DNA of 64,000 nucleotides, from contig NZ_RQIS01000011.1 of the NCBI RefSeq assembly GCF_003837865.1, positions 81,236 to 145,235 of the forward strand, read 5' to 3'. How positions within the stretch are numbered: the first letter of the stretch is position 1; every line of letters starts with the position of its first letter. A program made the translations under genes and the position numbers. Positions 25,702-34,995 of the stretch are shown in pieces. The stretch comes from Paraburkholderia dinghuensis (GTDB lineage: Bacteria > Pseudomonadota > Gammaproteobacteria > Burkholderiales > Burkholderiaceae). A model generated the notes under the pieces. That model searched no databases. It had not been told where the DNA came from and saw nothing but the letters and a program-made list of their open reading frames with translations.

Positions 25702-27381
25702 TCAGAAGGTGGTTGAAAGCGTCAGCGAGACCCAGTTTCTGTCGTTATAGAAGAACGTGCCGTTACCGGTTGAGTAGTACGGAAGGCCCGTTGGCGTAGT
25801 GGTGGTCTGGCCAGGGCGCGAGTGATAGCCGTTGTATTGCAGCGTCACGTTGAACTTGTTCTGGATGAGCGCATGCAGACCGATCGTGTACTGCAGCGAA
25901 CCCTGACCCGGCGAAGGCATCACCGTCGCCTGATTGCCATAGATGCCGTATTCGAGGAAGATCGGCATGTCGAGATCGACGCCCGGATACACCTGCAGCC
26001 ACTGCGGATCGAACTGGACCGCGATGGCGACTGCGCTGTCCGTCGAACACCCGTCCCACTTGCTGCCGGTCGGACACTCGAGGGCGTTGCCCACGCCGTT
26101 GTACAGCGCGGCGTTACTGGTCGTCTTCAGTTTCTGCGTGTAGCCCAATTCGACAATCGCGCTGCCTGTGTCCCACAGCGGCGTGCGCGTGAGGCCGGCC
26201 ATCAAGTTGGCGACCACGTTCAGGACGTCGCCACGCGCGCCTTCCCGGCCGCTAAAGTCGCTCGGCAGCGGACCCGTTCCGCTGTTGAGCGCCGTATTGT
26301 GACGGTACGAAACGTCGAGGCCGGTGCTGTACGGTCCGATCTGCTTGTCGAGGCTGAAGCCATACAGCTTCACGTCCGATGCGTACGACAGGTGGTAGTT
26401 CGGCGCGCTGGTCACCGGATTCACTCCCAGCAGCACCCACGGATTGGTTTCCGTGAGGTTGCGGTAGTAGAACCCCATCGTGCCGTTGAGCCACTGCGGC
26501 GACCAGGTCAGCTTGAAGCCGTAGTCGGAGTGGAAGCCGTCGCTGGGCTCGATGATCGGGCCCTGCGGAATCTGCCCCTGCAGCAAGTTCGGGCCCTGGA
26601 ACAGGAAGCCAGCCGTGCCGAGGTAGGTGCCACCTTGCGGGAACAGGCTAGGCTGGAATTCGGCGAAGTATTGCGCGGCCACCGAGACGGTCGGCGTGAT
26701 GTCGCTCTGGAGCAGCACCTGGGCGCGCGGAATCATCAATTCCTTGAGCTGCGTGCCGGGTACCGCCGATCCCTTGATGCCGTCCACCGCGTTTTGCCCG
26801 TAGCTCAGGCCGTTGAAGAACAGTGCGTTACCCCAGTACTGGGTCAGGCGCCCGACCTTGATCGAACTCGGTGCGTTGCCGATATTGAAGTTGTAGAACG
26901 CGAAAGCGTCGAGCAGCTGGGCGCCTTGTTGATAGTAGCGCGAGGTAAAGCTGCCGAAGCGGTTATTCGCGTACGAGTTCAGCATGCTGTACGGCACACC
27001 TGGCGCGAAGTCTGCCGGGTTGTTGTTGACACCACTTCCGTACGCGAAGTCTTTCCAGATGGAACCGCTGACACGAAAGCCGAATTTGTTCTGAAACACC
27101 GCGTCGAACTCGGAAAGGGCCGATGCCCGGTTCGTCACAATATCACCCGCATGGCTGAACTTGTAGTCGGACTCGCTGAAGTTCGGGTTATTGCCGATCA
27201 ACGGGTCGATCCCTTGGGCGCGCATGCCTAGGTTGTAACTGACCGTGGTGTCCCAGTTGATGTTCCAGTCCGGGATATTAGTCAGAAGGGGCATTGCACT
27301 TGCCGACGCGGCCCAACACCCGAGCGCCGCAGTGATGCCAGCGCTAAGCCGGCTCCTCTTCAATCTGGCGTGGCTTTTCAT
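25702..27381 (-). CDS. DUF1302 outer-membrane beta-barrel protein
   Basis: 559 residues from ATG 27381, which has AAGGAG nine bases upstream; an ATG at 27390 overlaps the ribosome site. Signal peptide cleaved near ASASA, then many amphipathic strands and a C-terminal aromatic-ending strand (LTLSTTF) that marks outer-membrane barrels. First gene of the eight-gene minus-strand operon. Most likely an outer-membrane channel for the hydrophobic substrate, paired with DUF1329. Confidence 0.92.
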   Translation of the reverse strand: MKSHARLKRSRLSAGITAALGCWAASASAMPLLTNIPDWNINWDTTVSYNLGMRAQGIDPLIGNNPNFSESDYKFSHAGDIVTNRASALSEFDAVFQNKFGFRVSGSIWKDFAYGSGVNNNPADFAPGVPYSMLNSYANNRFGSFTSRYYQQGAQLLDAFAFYNFNIGNAPSSIKVGRLTQYWGNALFFNGLSYGQNAVDGIKGSAVPGTQLKELMIPRAQVLLQSDITPTVSVAAQYFAEFQPSLFPQGGTYLGTAGFLFQGPNLLQGQIPQGPIIEPSDGFHSDYGFKLTWSPQWLNGTMGFYYRNLTETNPWVLLGVNPVTSAPNYHLSYASDVKLYGFSLDKQIGPYSTGLDVSYRHNTALNSGTGPLPSDFSGREGARGDVLNVVANLMAGLTRTPLWDTGSAIVELGYTQKLKTTSNAALYNGVGNALECPTGSKWDGCSTDSAVAIAVQFDPQWLQVYPGVDLDMPIFLEYGIYGNQATVMPSPGQGSLQYTIGLHALIQNKFNVTLQYNGYHSRPGQTTTTPTGLPYYSTGNGTFFYNDRNWVSLTLSTTF

Positions 27382-27960
27382 TCCCTTCATCTCCTTGTCT
27401 CCTTGGCTGCCTTGCGGGCCTGGTCTTTTTTTCGTCGGAGGCGCTCGCGTCGGGCGCGAATCACCGCGAGTCCACTTGGATGCAAAGTGAACACATTAAC
27501 TTATTGCGTTCAATTAAGACTTGGCTGGATCTGGAATCGGATTCTAAAGAGAGAATACCGGGTGCGATGTTGTCGTTTTCCCTGATCGTCGGAATTTTGT
27601 TGAACATCTATCTGCAAACTGTTCTGAAGATTGGCTGGGGCCGATCGATCAGGGTATGCCGTGCGTGCCGCACCTGTATCCCGGGGGCGAGTACAGTCCG
27701 TTTCGCCCACAGGCTATCCGGAAGCTATGGCGACGGCCTCGCGCGAGCACCCAGGCACGCGAGAACTGCGGTCAGGGCATGCGTCGCGTGCGTATTTTTC
27801 CCGATGTTCAGATGGTTGCCTTGAGGCTTCTCTGTGCATGCCAACGCGCGCCGTGTGCAAATGACTCTACAGATATGTCAGGGCTGTGCAATGCGAACTC
27901 CACCGATAGTACAGAAAATGCATTCTTGTTTAATATGCATGAGCGGACTAGTATGCGTGC
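27382..27960. other. Regulatory intergenic region between DUF1302 operon and TetR
   Basis: About 580 bp without a credible gene, between divergent transcription units. It holds two inverted repeats, one near each gene: TGAAC/GTTCA (27488-27512, spacer 15) beside the DUF1302 start and ATGCAT/ATGCAT (27918-27940) beside the TetR start. The middle part shows nothing recognisable. Confidence 0.5.
27918..27940. promoter_or_regulatory. Candidate TetR operator, ATGCAT-N11-ATGCAT
   Basis: Two copies of the palindromic hexamer ATGCAT separated by 11 bp lie 20 bp before the TetR start at 27961. The layout (6-11-6) equals that of the repeat at 14912-14934, though the hexamers differ. Autoregulation by the downstream TetR protein is the simplest reading. 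Confidence 0.4.
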
Positions 27961-28677
27961 ATGCATCCAGACAACTTGTTCATTCCGCCGCGGCGCCTCA
28001 CCCGTGAGGAGCGCCGCCAGCAAACGGATGCAGCTTTGCGTCAGGCAGCCGTTCGAGAGTTCGCCACGTGTGGCGTGGCAGGCACTTCCGCCGAGCGCAT
28101 TGCGGAAGCCGCAGGGTTTACGCGCGGCGCCTTCTATGCGAATTACGAGAACAAGCAGGCACTCCTGCTCGATCTGATCCGGGAGAAGTTCACGGCTGAA
28201 ATCAAGAACTGGCTTGAACTCGCGGAAAGCGCGATCGGTCTCGAAGATCTGCTGGTTATTCTGAACGACCGAACGAGGCTCTTCGATCCGGATGGCGTGT
28301 GGCCCCTGATTGCTGCGGAGATCAATCTGTACGCACAACGCGACGCGGAGTTCGCGGCCAGCTATCGGCAGTATCACGGACAGGTACTCGACGGGTTCGA
28401 GCGCATCATCACGAAGCTTTTCTGGCGGGGCGGCAAGCGGCCACCGCTGCCGGTGGGCGAACTGGCAGAGGCGATGCTCACGCTCTATCGCAGCACACGT
28501 CTGCCGGTTGAAGACACGCCGGAAAGCCATCCGACGTTCTTTTCACCGGAGTTGCTAATCGTCATTCTCCGCGGGTTGATTGCAGTGGCACCGCCCGCCG
28601 ACAGCGAGCGCGCGGATTCTTCAGGCCCGACAGCAGAAGGGGAAAAGGGCAAACGCAGGGCGAAAAAGACGGATTAG
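27961..28677 (+). CDS. TetR-family regulator
   Basis: 238 residues. HTH SAERIAEAAGFTRGAFYANYENK near residues 40-62 is a standard TetR recognition element. The C-terminal ~25 residues are Lys/Ser-rich. Divergent from the DUF1302 operon and followed after 58 bp by the P450-ferredoxin-GMC unit, so it is well placed to control both transport and oxidation genes. Confidence 0.9.
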   Translation: MHPDNLFIPPRRLTREERRQQTDAALRQAAVREFATCGVAGTSAERIAEAAGFTRGAFYANYENKQALLLDLIREKFTAEIKNWLELAESAIGLEDLLVILNDRTRLFDPDGVWPLIAAEINLYAQRDAEFAASYRQYHGQVLDGFERIITKLFWRGGKRPPLPVGELAEAMLTLYRSTRLPVEDTPESHPTFFSPELLIVILRGLIAVAPPADSERADSSGPTAEGEKGKRRAKKTD

Positions 28678-28735
28678 CGGCGCCGCTGCTGTTGCGTCGG
28701 CCCGGTTTTGCGAAGACGAAAAAATGGAGACACAC

Positions 28736-29980
28736 ATGACCGCAGTCCCCCATCCGGGCGCTGAGATTCCTTCTCACGTGTCCGCGCACCTGGTGCGAGA
28801 ATTCGACATCTGGACCGAAATTTCCACCGCTGGGCTCGACGCCTTCAAACGGGCCGCGGATTATCACGACGAAACGCCTCCCATCTTCTATATCCCACGG
28901 CTTGGCTACTTGCCCGGCGCGTGGGTGCCGCGGCGCGCCGAGGAGCTGCGCCGCATCCTGCAGGACACCGACACCTTCAGCAGCGGCAGCATGCCCTTCG
29001 CGCAGATGCTCGGCGAAGACTGGAAGCTGATTCCACTTGAAATCGACCCGCCGGAGCACGCGAAATATCGTGCGCTGATCAACACGCTGTTCTCACCGAA
29101 GCGCATCGACGAACTCGAACCCACGATCCGCCTGCGCGCAAACGAACTGATCGATCAGTTCGCGACGAAAGGGCACTGCGACTTCAATGGCGAATTCGCC
29201 GACTGGTATCCGACACTGGTGTTCCTGCGCCTGATGGGCTGGCCAACCGAGGAGGCCCCGACGTTCGTGCGCTGGACGCATACGCTCATCAAGAGCATGA
29301 ATCCAGGCGAAGTGGTCGGCGCGCTCACGCAGATTCGCGATTATCTGCGTGAGAGGATCGCCGAGCGGCGCGTCAATCCCGGCGACGATTTCACGGGCTA
29401 TCTGCTAGCTAGCGAGGTGGACGGTCGCCCGCTGACTGACGACGAAGTGTTCGGGATGTGCTTCCTGATTTTCATCGGCGGCCTCGATACGGTCGCGTCC
29501 AGCCTCGGCTTCCATTTCATGCATCTGGCCCGTCACCCTGAGCAGCAGGCCGAACTGAAGGCGCACCCGGAGCGCATTCCGAATGCGGTCGAAGAACTGC
29601 TGCGTTCGTATTCGATCACGAACATGCGCCGCGTCGTCACGACCGACGTGCAGATCGGCGACGCGACGATGCGCGCGGGAGACTACGTGCTGATCAGCAC
29701 CGAACTGGGCAACCTCGACCCCGCAGCGTTCAGTTGTCCCGCACATGTGAAGTTCGATCGCGAAGACGCGCAGGCTCATATGGCGTTTTCGTATGGCCCG
29801 CACCGTTGCGTCGGCTCGCATCTCGCGCGGCGCGAACTTCGCATCGCGCTCGAACTGTGGACAAAGCGCATCCCAACCTTCCGGATGAACGGTAATCCGA
29901 TACAGGTTCGTGCATCCGGCGTCTTCGGTGTATCCGGGCTTCAAATGGAATGGGACCCCGCCGAAGTGAGGGCCGCATGA
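28736..29980 (+). CDS. Cytochrome P450
   Basis: 414 residues from ATG 28736, with GGAGA five bases before it; an ATG at 28724 is in frame. Heme loop FSYGPHRCVG with Cys near 358, I-helix FIGGLDTVAS, K-helix EELLRSYS. CYP101/CYP111-like in general appearance, meaning terpenoid or related hydrophobic ring substrates are possible (inference). Its stop overlaps the start of the first ferredoxin (ATGA), and a second ferredoxin follows, so dedicated redox partners are co-translated. Confidence 0.95.
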   Translation: MTAVPHPGAEIPSHVSAHLVREFDIWTEISTAGLDAFKRAADYHDETPPIFYIPRLGYLPGAWVPRRAEELRRILQDTDTFSSGSMPFAQMLGEDWKLIPLEIDPPEHAKYRALINTLFSPKRIDELEPTIRLRANELIDQFATKGHCDFNGEFADWYPTLVFLRLMGWPTEEAPTFVRWTHTLIKSMNPGEVVGALTQIRDYLRERIAERRVNPGDDFTGYLLASEVDGRPLTDDEVFGMCFLIFIGGLDTVASSLGFHFMHLARHPEQQAELKAHPERIPNAVEELLRSYSITNMRRVVTTDVQIGDATMRAGDYVLISTELGNLDPAAFSCPAHVKFDREDAQAHMAFSYGPHRCVGSHLARRELRIALELWTKRIPTFRMNGNPIQVRASGVFGVSGLQMEWDPAEVRAA

Positions 29981-30198
29981 AGATCATCGTCAATACGGCG
30001 GCCTGTGTAGGGCACGCGCGCTGCAACATCGTCGCGCCGGAACTATTCCCGCTCGACGCAAGCGGGTACAACACCGTCGCCACGACGGTCGAGGTGCCGG
30101 CCGGCCTCGAAAGCCTCGCTCGGCGCAGCGTGCGAGCTTGCCCCGAGCGCGTGCTGACGATTGTCGAAGACAGCGCCGCGTCCAGCGCCGACGCTTGA
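29977..30198 (+). CDS. P450-type [3Fe-4S] ferredoxin
   Basis: 73 residues, start codon overlapping the P450 stop. Motif CVGHARC near residues 10-16 and remote CP near 57, with Val/Ala-type residue at the third Cys position, which is typical of [3Fe-4S] ferredoxins next to P450 genes. Translational coupling shows it is the likely direct electron donor for the P450. Confidence 0.92.
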   Translation: MKIIVNTAACVGHARCNIVAPELFPLDASGYNTVATTVEVPAGLESLARRSVRACPERVLTIVEDSAASSADA

Positions 30199-30299
30199 CG
30201 CGTTATCGCATCGTGCGGCGGCGCTGCTGCCGATGCGTAACGGCGACGTGCGCGAGCAGAAAACGGCTGAATGCCGATAAACCACCGGAGACACGTGTA

Positions 30300-30620
30300 A
30301 TGCCGAGTCTGATCTGCATTGAACACGACGGAACCGCGCATCGTCTCGATGCGCAAATGGGCCAATCGGTGATGCGTGCCATCGTCGATGCTGCGATCCC
30401 AGGCATCATCGGCGACTGTGGCGGCGCGTGCAGTTGCGCGACCTGCCACGCCTATGTCGACGACGCATGGATCGATCGCCTGCCGTCGGCCGGAAGCACG
30501 GAGCAGGGGATGCTCGAATGCGCCATCGAACCGCGTCCGGGCAGCCGCCTGACTTGCCAGATCGAGATGTCCACTGACCTCGACGGTCTTGTGATCCGGC
30601 TGCCGGCCAGCCAGATCTAG
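30300..30620 (+). CDS. [2Fe-2S] putidaredoxin-type ferredoxin
   Basis: 106 residues from ATG 30300. Cluster ligands are visible as C-GGAC-SC-ATC with a remote C in RLTCQI near residue 92, the adrenodoxin/putidaredoxin layout. It is the second ferredoxin of different cluster type behind the same P450. It may serve another oxygenase (for example the Rieske pair) or give the P450 a choice of donors. No cognate FAD reductase is present in the window. Confidence 0.92.
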   Translation: MPSLICIEHDGTAHRLDAQMGQSVMRAIVDAAIPGIIGDCGGACSCATCHAYVDDAWIDRLPSAGSTEQGMLECAIEPRPGSRLTCQIEMSTDLDGLVIRLPASQI

Positions 30621-30793
30621 CCTGCCTTTCCGCCAGACGATCCCGCTGACCGATACGGCGGCGCGTCCCGCCGCTACGCGTGAGGCAACCGCAGAAACGC
30701 CAGGCGCACGGTGCCGAGGCATCGACCCGCGGGGTCGTCTTTCATTCATTCGTCTGGTCCGCACATCTTGCGGACCGTTTGGAGCAATGCAAC

Positions 30794-32392
30794 ATGGCAC
30801 TTCGCGAACACTACGATTACATCATCGTCGGCGCCGGATCTTCCGGTTGCGTGCTTGCCGACCGCCTTTCCGCCGACCCGGCCGTGTCGGTCCTGCTGCT
30901 CGAAAGCGGCCCCGCCGACAAGAGCCCGATGATTCACATGCCGCGCGGCATCGGCAAGATTCTGACCGTGGGCGGCCCGCTCGTCTGGAGCTATCGCGCG
31001 AACCAGCGCAAAGGCCGTGACACCGAGGACTGGCTAAAGGGCCGCACGCTGGGCGGATCGAGTTCGGTCAACGGCATGGTGTACCTGCGCGGCCACCCGC
31101 AGGACTATGACGACTGGGAAGCGGCTGGCTGCGCAGGCTGGGGCTGGCGCGACATGGGCCGCTGCTTCAAGGCGATGGAGGACCACGAGCTTGGCGAGTC
31201 AGACGTCCGCGGCGCCGGCGGTCCCGTGAAAATCTCGATGCATCCGCCAGGCGACGAACTGTGTGAGGCCGTGATCGACGCCGCCGGACAAGCGGGCATC
31301 GTGCGCGTGAAGGACATCAATTCATCGCGCGAGCCGGCTATCGGCTATCAGCCTCGAACTATCTGGCAGGGGCGGCGATGGAGTGCAGCGAAGGCGTTTC
31401 TCGATCCTGCACGAAATCGCGCGAATCTCGATATCCAGACTGGCGTCGAAGTCGTGCGGATCGCATTCGATGGCAAGCGCGCGAGTGGCGTCGTGCTGCG
31501 CGGCGAACATGGCCAGCACACGGTCGCCGCACGCTGCGAGGTGATCGTGTCCGCCGGTGCGCTCAATTCGCCCAAGCTGCTGCAGTTGTCCGGTATCGGC
31601 GACGCGCAGCAACTGCGAGAGCTTGGCATCGACGTCATCGCCGACGTGCCCGAGGTCGGCCGCAATCTGCGCGAGCATCGTGGCGTGATGATGAGCACGC
31701 GCGTGACACGCGGCAGCCTGAATCGGCATTTTCATGGCTGGGCGCTGCTCGCGAGCATGTTGCGCTATACGGCGCACCGCAGCGGGCCGTTGACGCACGC
31801 CGCGCATGAGGTCTGCGCGTTCGTGAAGACGAATCCGCAGCTCTCGCGGCCGAACGCGGAAATCGGCGTCGGGCTCTACTCGCTCGCGGTGAAGAACGGC
31901 AAGATCGACATCGATTCGAAACCGGGCATGACATGGGTCGGCTATCTGACGCATCCGCAAAGCACAGGTGGGGTGAGTGTCACGTCACGGGATCCCGACG
32001 CGCCGCTTTCGATCGATGCGAACTATCTCGACACCGAACAGGACCGCCGCCATAGCGTCGAACTGATCCGGTTGATGCGCAGCATCCAGATGCAGCCCGC
32101 GCTTGCGAGCCACTATGGCGAGGAGACCGCGCCCGGTCCGAACTTCACGTCGGATGAGGAACTCGTGGACGCGTTTTTCAAGTTCGGCTCGCCGGGCTAT
32201 CACGTGGCGGGCACGTGCCGGATGGGCAACGACGAACGCTCGGTGGTAGACACCGCGCTACGCGTGCGTGGCGTGACGGGCCTGCGCGTGGTCGACACGT
32301 CGATTATGCCGACGCTGATTGCCGGCAATACGAACGCGCCGGCTATGGCTATCGGGCTGCGCGCGTCAGAGCTGATCCTGAAAGACCGCTGA
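30794..32392 (+). CDS. GMC-family FAD alcohol dehydrogenase/oxidase
   Basis: 532 residues. N-terminal IIVGAGSSGCVLADRLS, GGSSSVNGMVYLRG FAD-binding signature, and C-terminal HVAGTCRMGND and NTNAPAMAIG with the catalytic His and Asn. Choline-dehydrogenase-like length. It should oxidise a primary or secondary alcohol made by the upstream P450, and the next gene is an aldehyde dehydrogenase, which gives the sequence alcohol to aldehyde to acid. Confidence 0.93.
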   Translation: MALREHYDYIIVGAGSSGCVLADRLSADPAVSVLLLESGPADKSPMIHMPRGIGKILTVGGPLVWSYRANQRKGRDTEDWLKGRTLGGSSSVNGMVYLRGHPQDYDDWEAAGCAGWGWRDMGRCFKAMEDHELGESDVRGAGGPVKISMHPPGDELCEAVIDAAGQAGIVRVKDINSSREPAIGYQPRTIWQGRRWSAAKAFLDPARNRANLDIQTGVEVVRIAFDGKRASGVVLRGEHGQHTVAARCEVIVSAGALNSPKLLQLSGIGDAQQLRELGIDVIADVPEVGRNLREHRGVMMSTRVTRGSLNRHFHGWALLASMLRYTAHRSGPLTHAAHEVCAFVKTNPQLSRPNAEIGVGLYSLAVKNGKIDIDSKPGMTWVGYLTHPQSTGGVSVTSRDPDAPLSIDANYLDTEQDRRHSVELIRLMRSIQMQPALASHYGEETAPGPNFTSDEELVDAFFKFGSPGYHVAGTCRMGNDERSVVDTALRVRGVTGLRVVDTSIMPTLIAGNTNAPAMAIGLRASELILKDR

Positions 32393-32447
32393 TCGCGCAG
32401 ATACTCACCTTTGCAGTTACCACAATGGACAAGGATGGAGACACAGC

Positions 32448-33959
32448 ATGAACGAACTCGGCACGCGCACGAAGCGCATTACGGAAATTGACAGACTGTT
32501 TATCGGCTCGGAGTGGGTCTTGCCGCGCGGCGGGGAACGCGAGCCAGTCGTCAATCCAGCGACAGAAGAAGCGATCGGCGAAGCGCCGGTCGGCGGATTG
32601 TACGAATGTGACATGGCGATAGCGGCCGCTCGCGACGCGTTCGACAACGGCCCGTGGCCACGCCTGTCGCAGGCCGAGCGGGCGGCGGCGATGCGGCGCT
32701 TCCACGCCGCGCTGCAGGTGCGCGCCGAAGAGATTCAGGAGCTGCAGATCGCCGAGGCCGGCATCACGCGGATTCTCGCGCAAACGATGATGTTTGCCGC
32801 ACCGATGCAGATCGCGCAGACGACCATCGAGCGCTCGCTCGTGTCCTCGACGCGGCATCTGCCGATCTCCACGTCGATGAATCCGTTCGACCCTGCGGGT
32901 AGCCAGTTGATCGGCAGCGGCGTGGTGGTGCGCGAACCGGTCGGCGTGGTGTCGGCGATCACGCCATTCAATGCGCCGTTCCTCGTCGGTCTGTCCAAGC
33001 TGCTCCCCGCGCTGCTGGCCGGCAACACCGTCGTGCTGAAACCGTCGCCCTATACGCCGTATTCGGCGTTGATGTTTGGCGAGATCGCGCAGGAGGTGGG
33101 GCTGCCGCGCGGCGTACTGAACGTCATTACCGGAGACGCCGGGGTCGCCAAGCTCATGACCAGCGACGCGCGCGTGGACATGGTGACGTTCACCGGTTCC
33201 GAAACGGTGGGCGCCGCGATTCTGGGCCAGGCCGCGCCGACTATCAAGCGCACGCTGCTGGAACTCGGCGGCAAGTCGGCACTGATCGTACGCGAAGACG
33301 CCGACGTCCAGAAGGCTGCAATGGAAGGGGCATTCCAGATCTCCACGAACTGCGGCCAGGGCTGCGCGCTCGCGACACGGCATATCGTTCACAACTCGAT
33401 ACGGCCGGCTTACGTCGAGACGATGCGCGCCGTCGTGCAGCAATTGACGCTCGGCAATCCCTCCGACCCGGCCACGGGGGTGGGACCGCTGATTCGCGAG
33501 GCTTCGCGCACCCGTGTGCAGCGCTTCGTCGAACAGGGTCGCGACGAGGGCGCGCGACTCGTCGTGGGCGGTGGTCGGCCCGCGCATCTGGACAAGGGCT
33601 TTTACTTCGACGTTACGATCTTCGACGACGTTAGCAACAAGATGACCATCGCGCAGGAGGAAATTTTTGGGCCGGTTGCAAGCGTGATCGGCTTCGATAG
33701 TGACGAAGAGGCGGTGCGTATTGCCAACGACAGTCGATATGGCCTTTACGGGGGCATTCATTCGCGCGATTCGGCGAAGGCCTACGAAATGGCACTGCAA
33801 CTGCGTACCGGTGGTGTCGTGTTGAACGGCGGCTTGTATTCGCTTGCCGATGCACCGTTTGGCGGCTACAAGCGCTCGGGTCTGGGTCGCGAATTCGGTG
33901 AGAACTGGATCAACGAATACACGCTCGAAAAATCGGTGCTGTTCCGCATCGGCCAGTGA
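32448..33959 (+). CDS. Aldehyde dehydrogenase
   Basis: 503 residues. Glu of LELGGKS and the catalytic Cys in NCGQGCALA are both present, as are the NAD-binding GSETVGAAI segment and the C-terminal FGGYKRSGLGRE. Start at 32448 follows GGAGAC. It completes oxidation of the P450/GMC product to a carboxylic acid. Confidence 0.95.
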   Translation: MNELGTRTKRITEIDRLFIGSEWVLPRGGEREPVVNPATEEAIGEAPVGGLYECDMAIAAARDAFDNGPWPRLSQAERAAAMRRFHAALQVRAEEIQELQIAEAGITRILAQTMMFAAPMQIAQTTIERSLVSSTRHLPISTSMNPFDPAGSQLIGSGVVVREPVGVVSAITPFNAPFLVGLSKLLPALLAGNTVVLKPSPYTPYSALMFGEIAQEVGLPRGVLNVITGDAGVAKLMTSDARVDMVTFTGSETVGAAILGQAAPTIKRTLLELGGKSALIVREDADVQKAAMEGAFQISTNCGQGCALATRHIVHNSIRPAYVETMRAVVQQLTLGNPSDPATGVGPLIREASRTRVQRFVEQGRDEGARLVVGGGRPAHLDKGFYFDVTIFDDVSNKMTIAQEEIFGPVASVIGFDSDEEAVRIANDSRYGLYGGIHSRDSAKAYEMALQLRTGGVVLNGGLYSLADAPFGGYKRSGLGREFGENWINEYTLEKSVLFRIGQ

Positions 33960-33985
33960 CGCGATCTGCGATCAGGGGAGGCGGG

Positions 33986-34843
33986 ATGAGGGTGGGATTC
34001 ATCGGACTCGGCGAGCAAGGCGCGCCGATCGCACAACGGATCATCGCGGCGCAGTATCCCGTCACCCTCTGGGCGCGACGCGCGCAGACGCTTGCGCCGT
34101 TCGCGAAATCGGGTGCCATGCTGGCGCCCGATCTGACCGCGCTCGCGGCGGCATCGGATGTGGTCGCAATCTGCCTGCGTAACGACGCCGACGTGTGTCA
34201 GGTACTGGCCGGTCCCGACGGGCTGATCGCGAGAATGACGCCCGGTTCCGTGGTCGCGATTCATAGCACGATTGCGCCGCACACTTGCCGGATGCTGGCG
34301 AGCGAGGCAGAGCGGCGCGGCGTTGATCTTGTGGACGCGCCGGTGAGCGGCGGCGCGGCCGCAGCCCGCGAAGGCCGGCTGGCGGTGATGGTCGGCGGAT
34401 CGGAGGCCGCGTTCGAGCGTTGCCGCCCGCTTTTTGCCGCGTTTGGCAACCCGGTGGTCCACATGGGCGAGACCGGAGCGGGGCAATTCGCGAAGATCGT
34501 CAACAACGCACTTTATACGGCGCACATCGCGCTCGTGGATGACGCGATATGCACTGGCCGGGAACTGGGCCTCGATGTCGAGGCTTTGATGCATGTGCTT
34601 CGCAACGGAAGCGGACGCAGCGTAACGATGGAGCGTTACGACCCGTCACGCGGTGTACGAAGCTATGTGGCAAGCCTCGATCTGCTCGAAAAGGACATCG
34701 GGATTTACTGGCGAGCCTTGGAGGAGCGCGGAATTGGGCCGGGCACACTGGCCTACACCGCTCGCACGAGCGTTGTGCTTCTGACGCAGTGTGCAAAGGA
34801 TCTGAAGAATCGCGAGCGCGGAGGTGTAGCTCCGGAATCGTGA
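33986..34843 (+). CDS. 3-hydroxyisobutyrate-dehydrogenase-like protein
   Basis: 285 residues. N-terminal GFIGLGEQGAPIAQRI Rossmann motif, DAPVSGG substrate motif and GAGQFAKIVNN with the conserved catalytic Lys. The family (beta-hydroxyacid dehydrogenases) oxidises 3-hydroxy acids or reduces tartronate semialdehyde. It starts 26 bp after the aldehyde dehydrogenase, so it belongs to the same mRNA and may act on a hydroxy acid from side-chain or ring degradation. Confidence 0.92.
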   Translation: MRVGFIGLGEQGAPIAQRIIAAQYPVTLWARRAQTLAPFAKSGAMLAPDLTALAAASDVVAICLRNDADVCQVLAGPDGLIARMTPGSVVAIHSTIAPHTCRMLASEAERRGVDLVDAPVSGGAAAAREGRLAVMVGGSEAAFERCRPLFAAFGNPVVHMGETGAGQFAKIVNNALYTAHIALVDDAICTGRELGLDVEALMHVLRNGSGRSVTMERYDPSRGVRSYVASLDLLEKDIGIYWRALEERGIGPGTLAYTARTSVVLLTQCAKDLKNRERGGVAPES

Positions 34844-34995
34844 GGAGCAGCAAACCTTACTCATATGAATCGCGTTGTGCCGCACCTGCGCGGCCCGCTC
34901 GAAAAAATGACCCCGCAGCATTAGGGGTAAACACGAGCGTGGTCTATATTGAAGTCAAGCTGCTTTTCGCAGCGGCTTCGAGCAGGAGGTCGGCG

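Noticed and set aside
25822..27231. 469-codon plus-strand frame
   Set aside because: Antisense shadow of the DUF1302 gene; no ribosome site and no recognisable motif.
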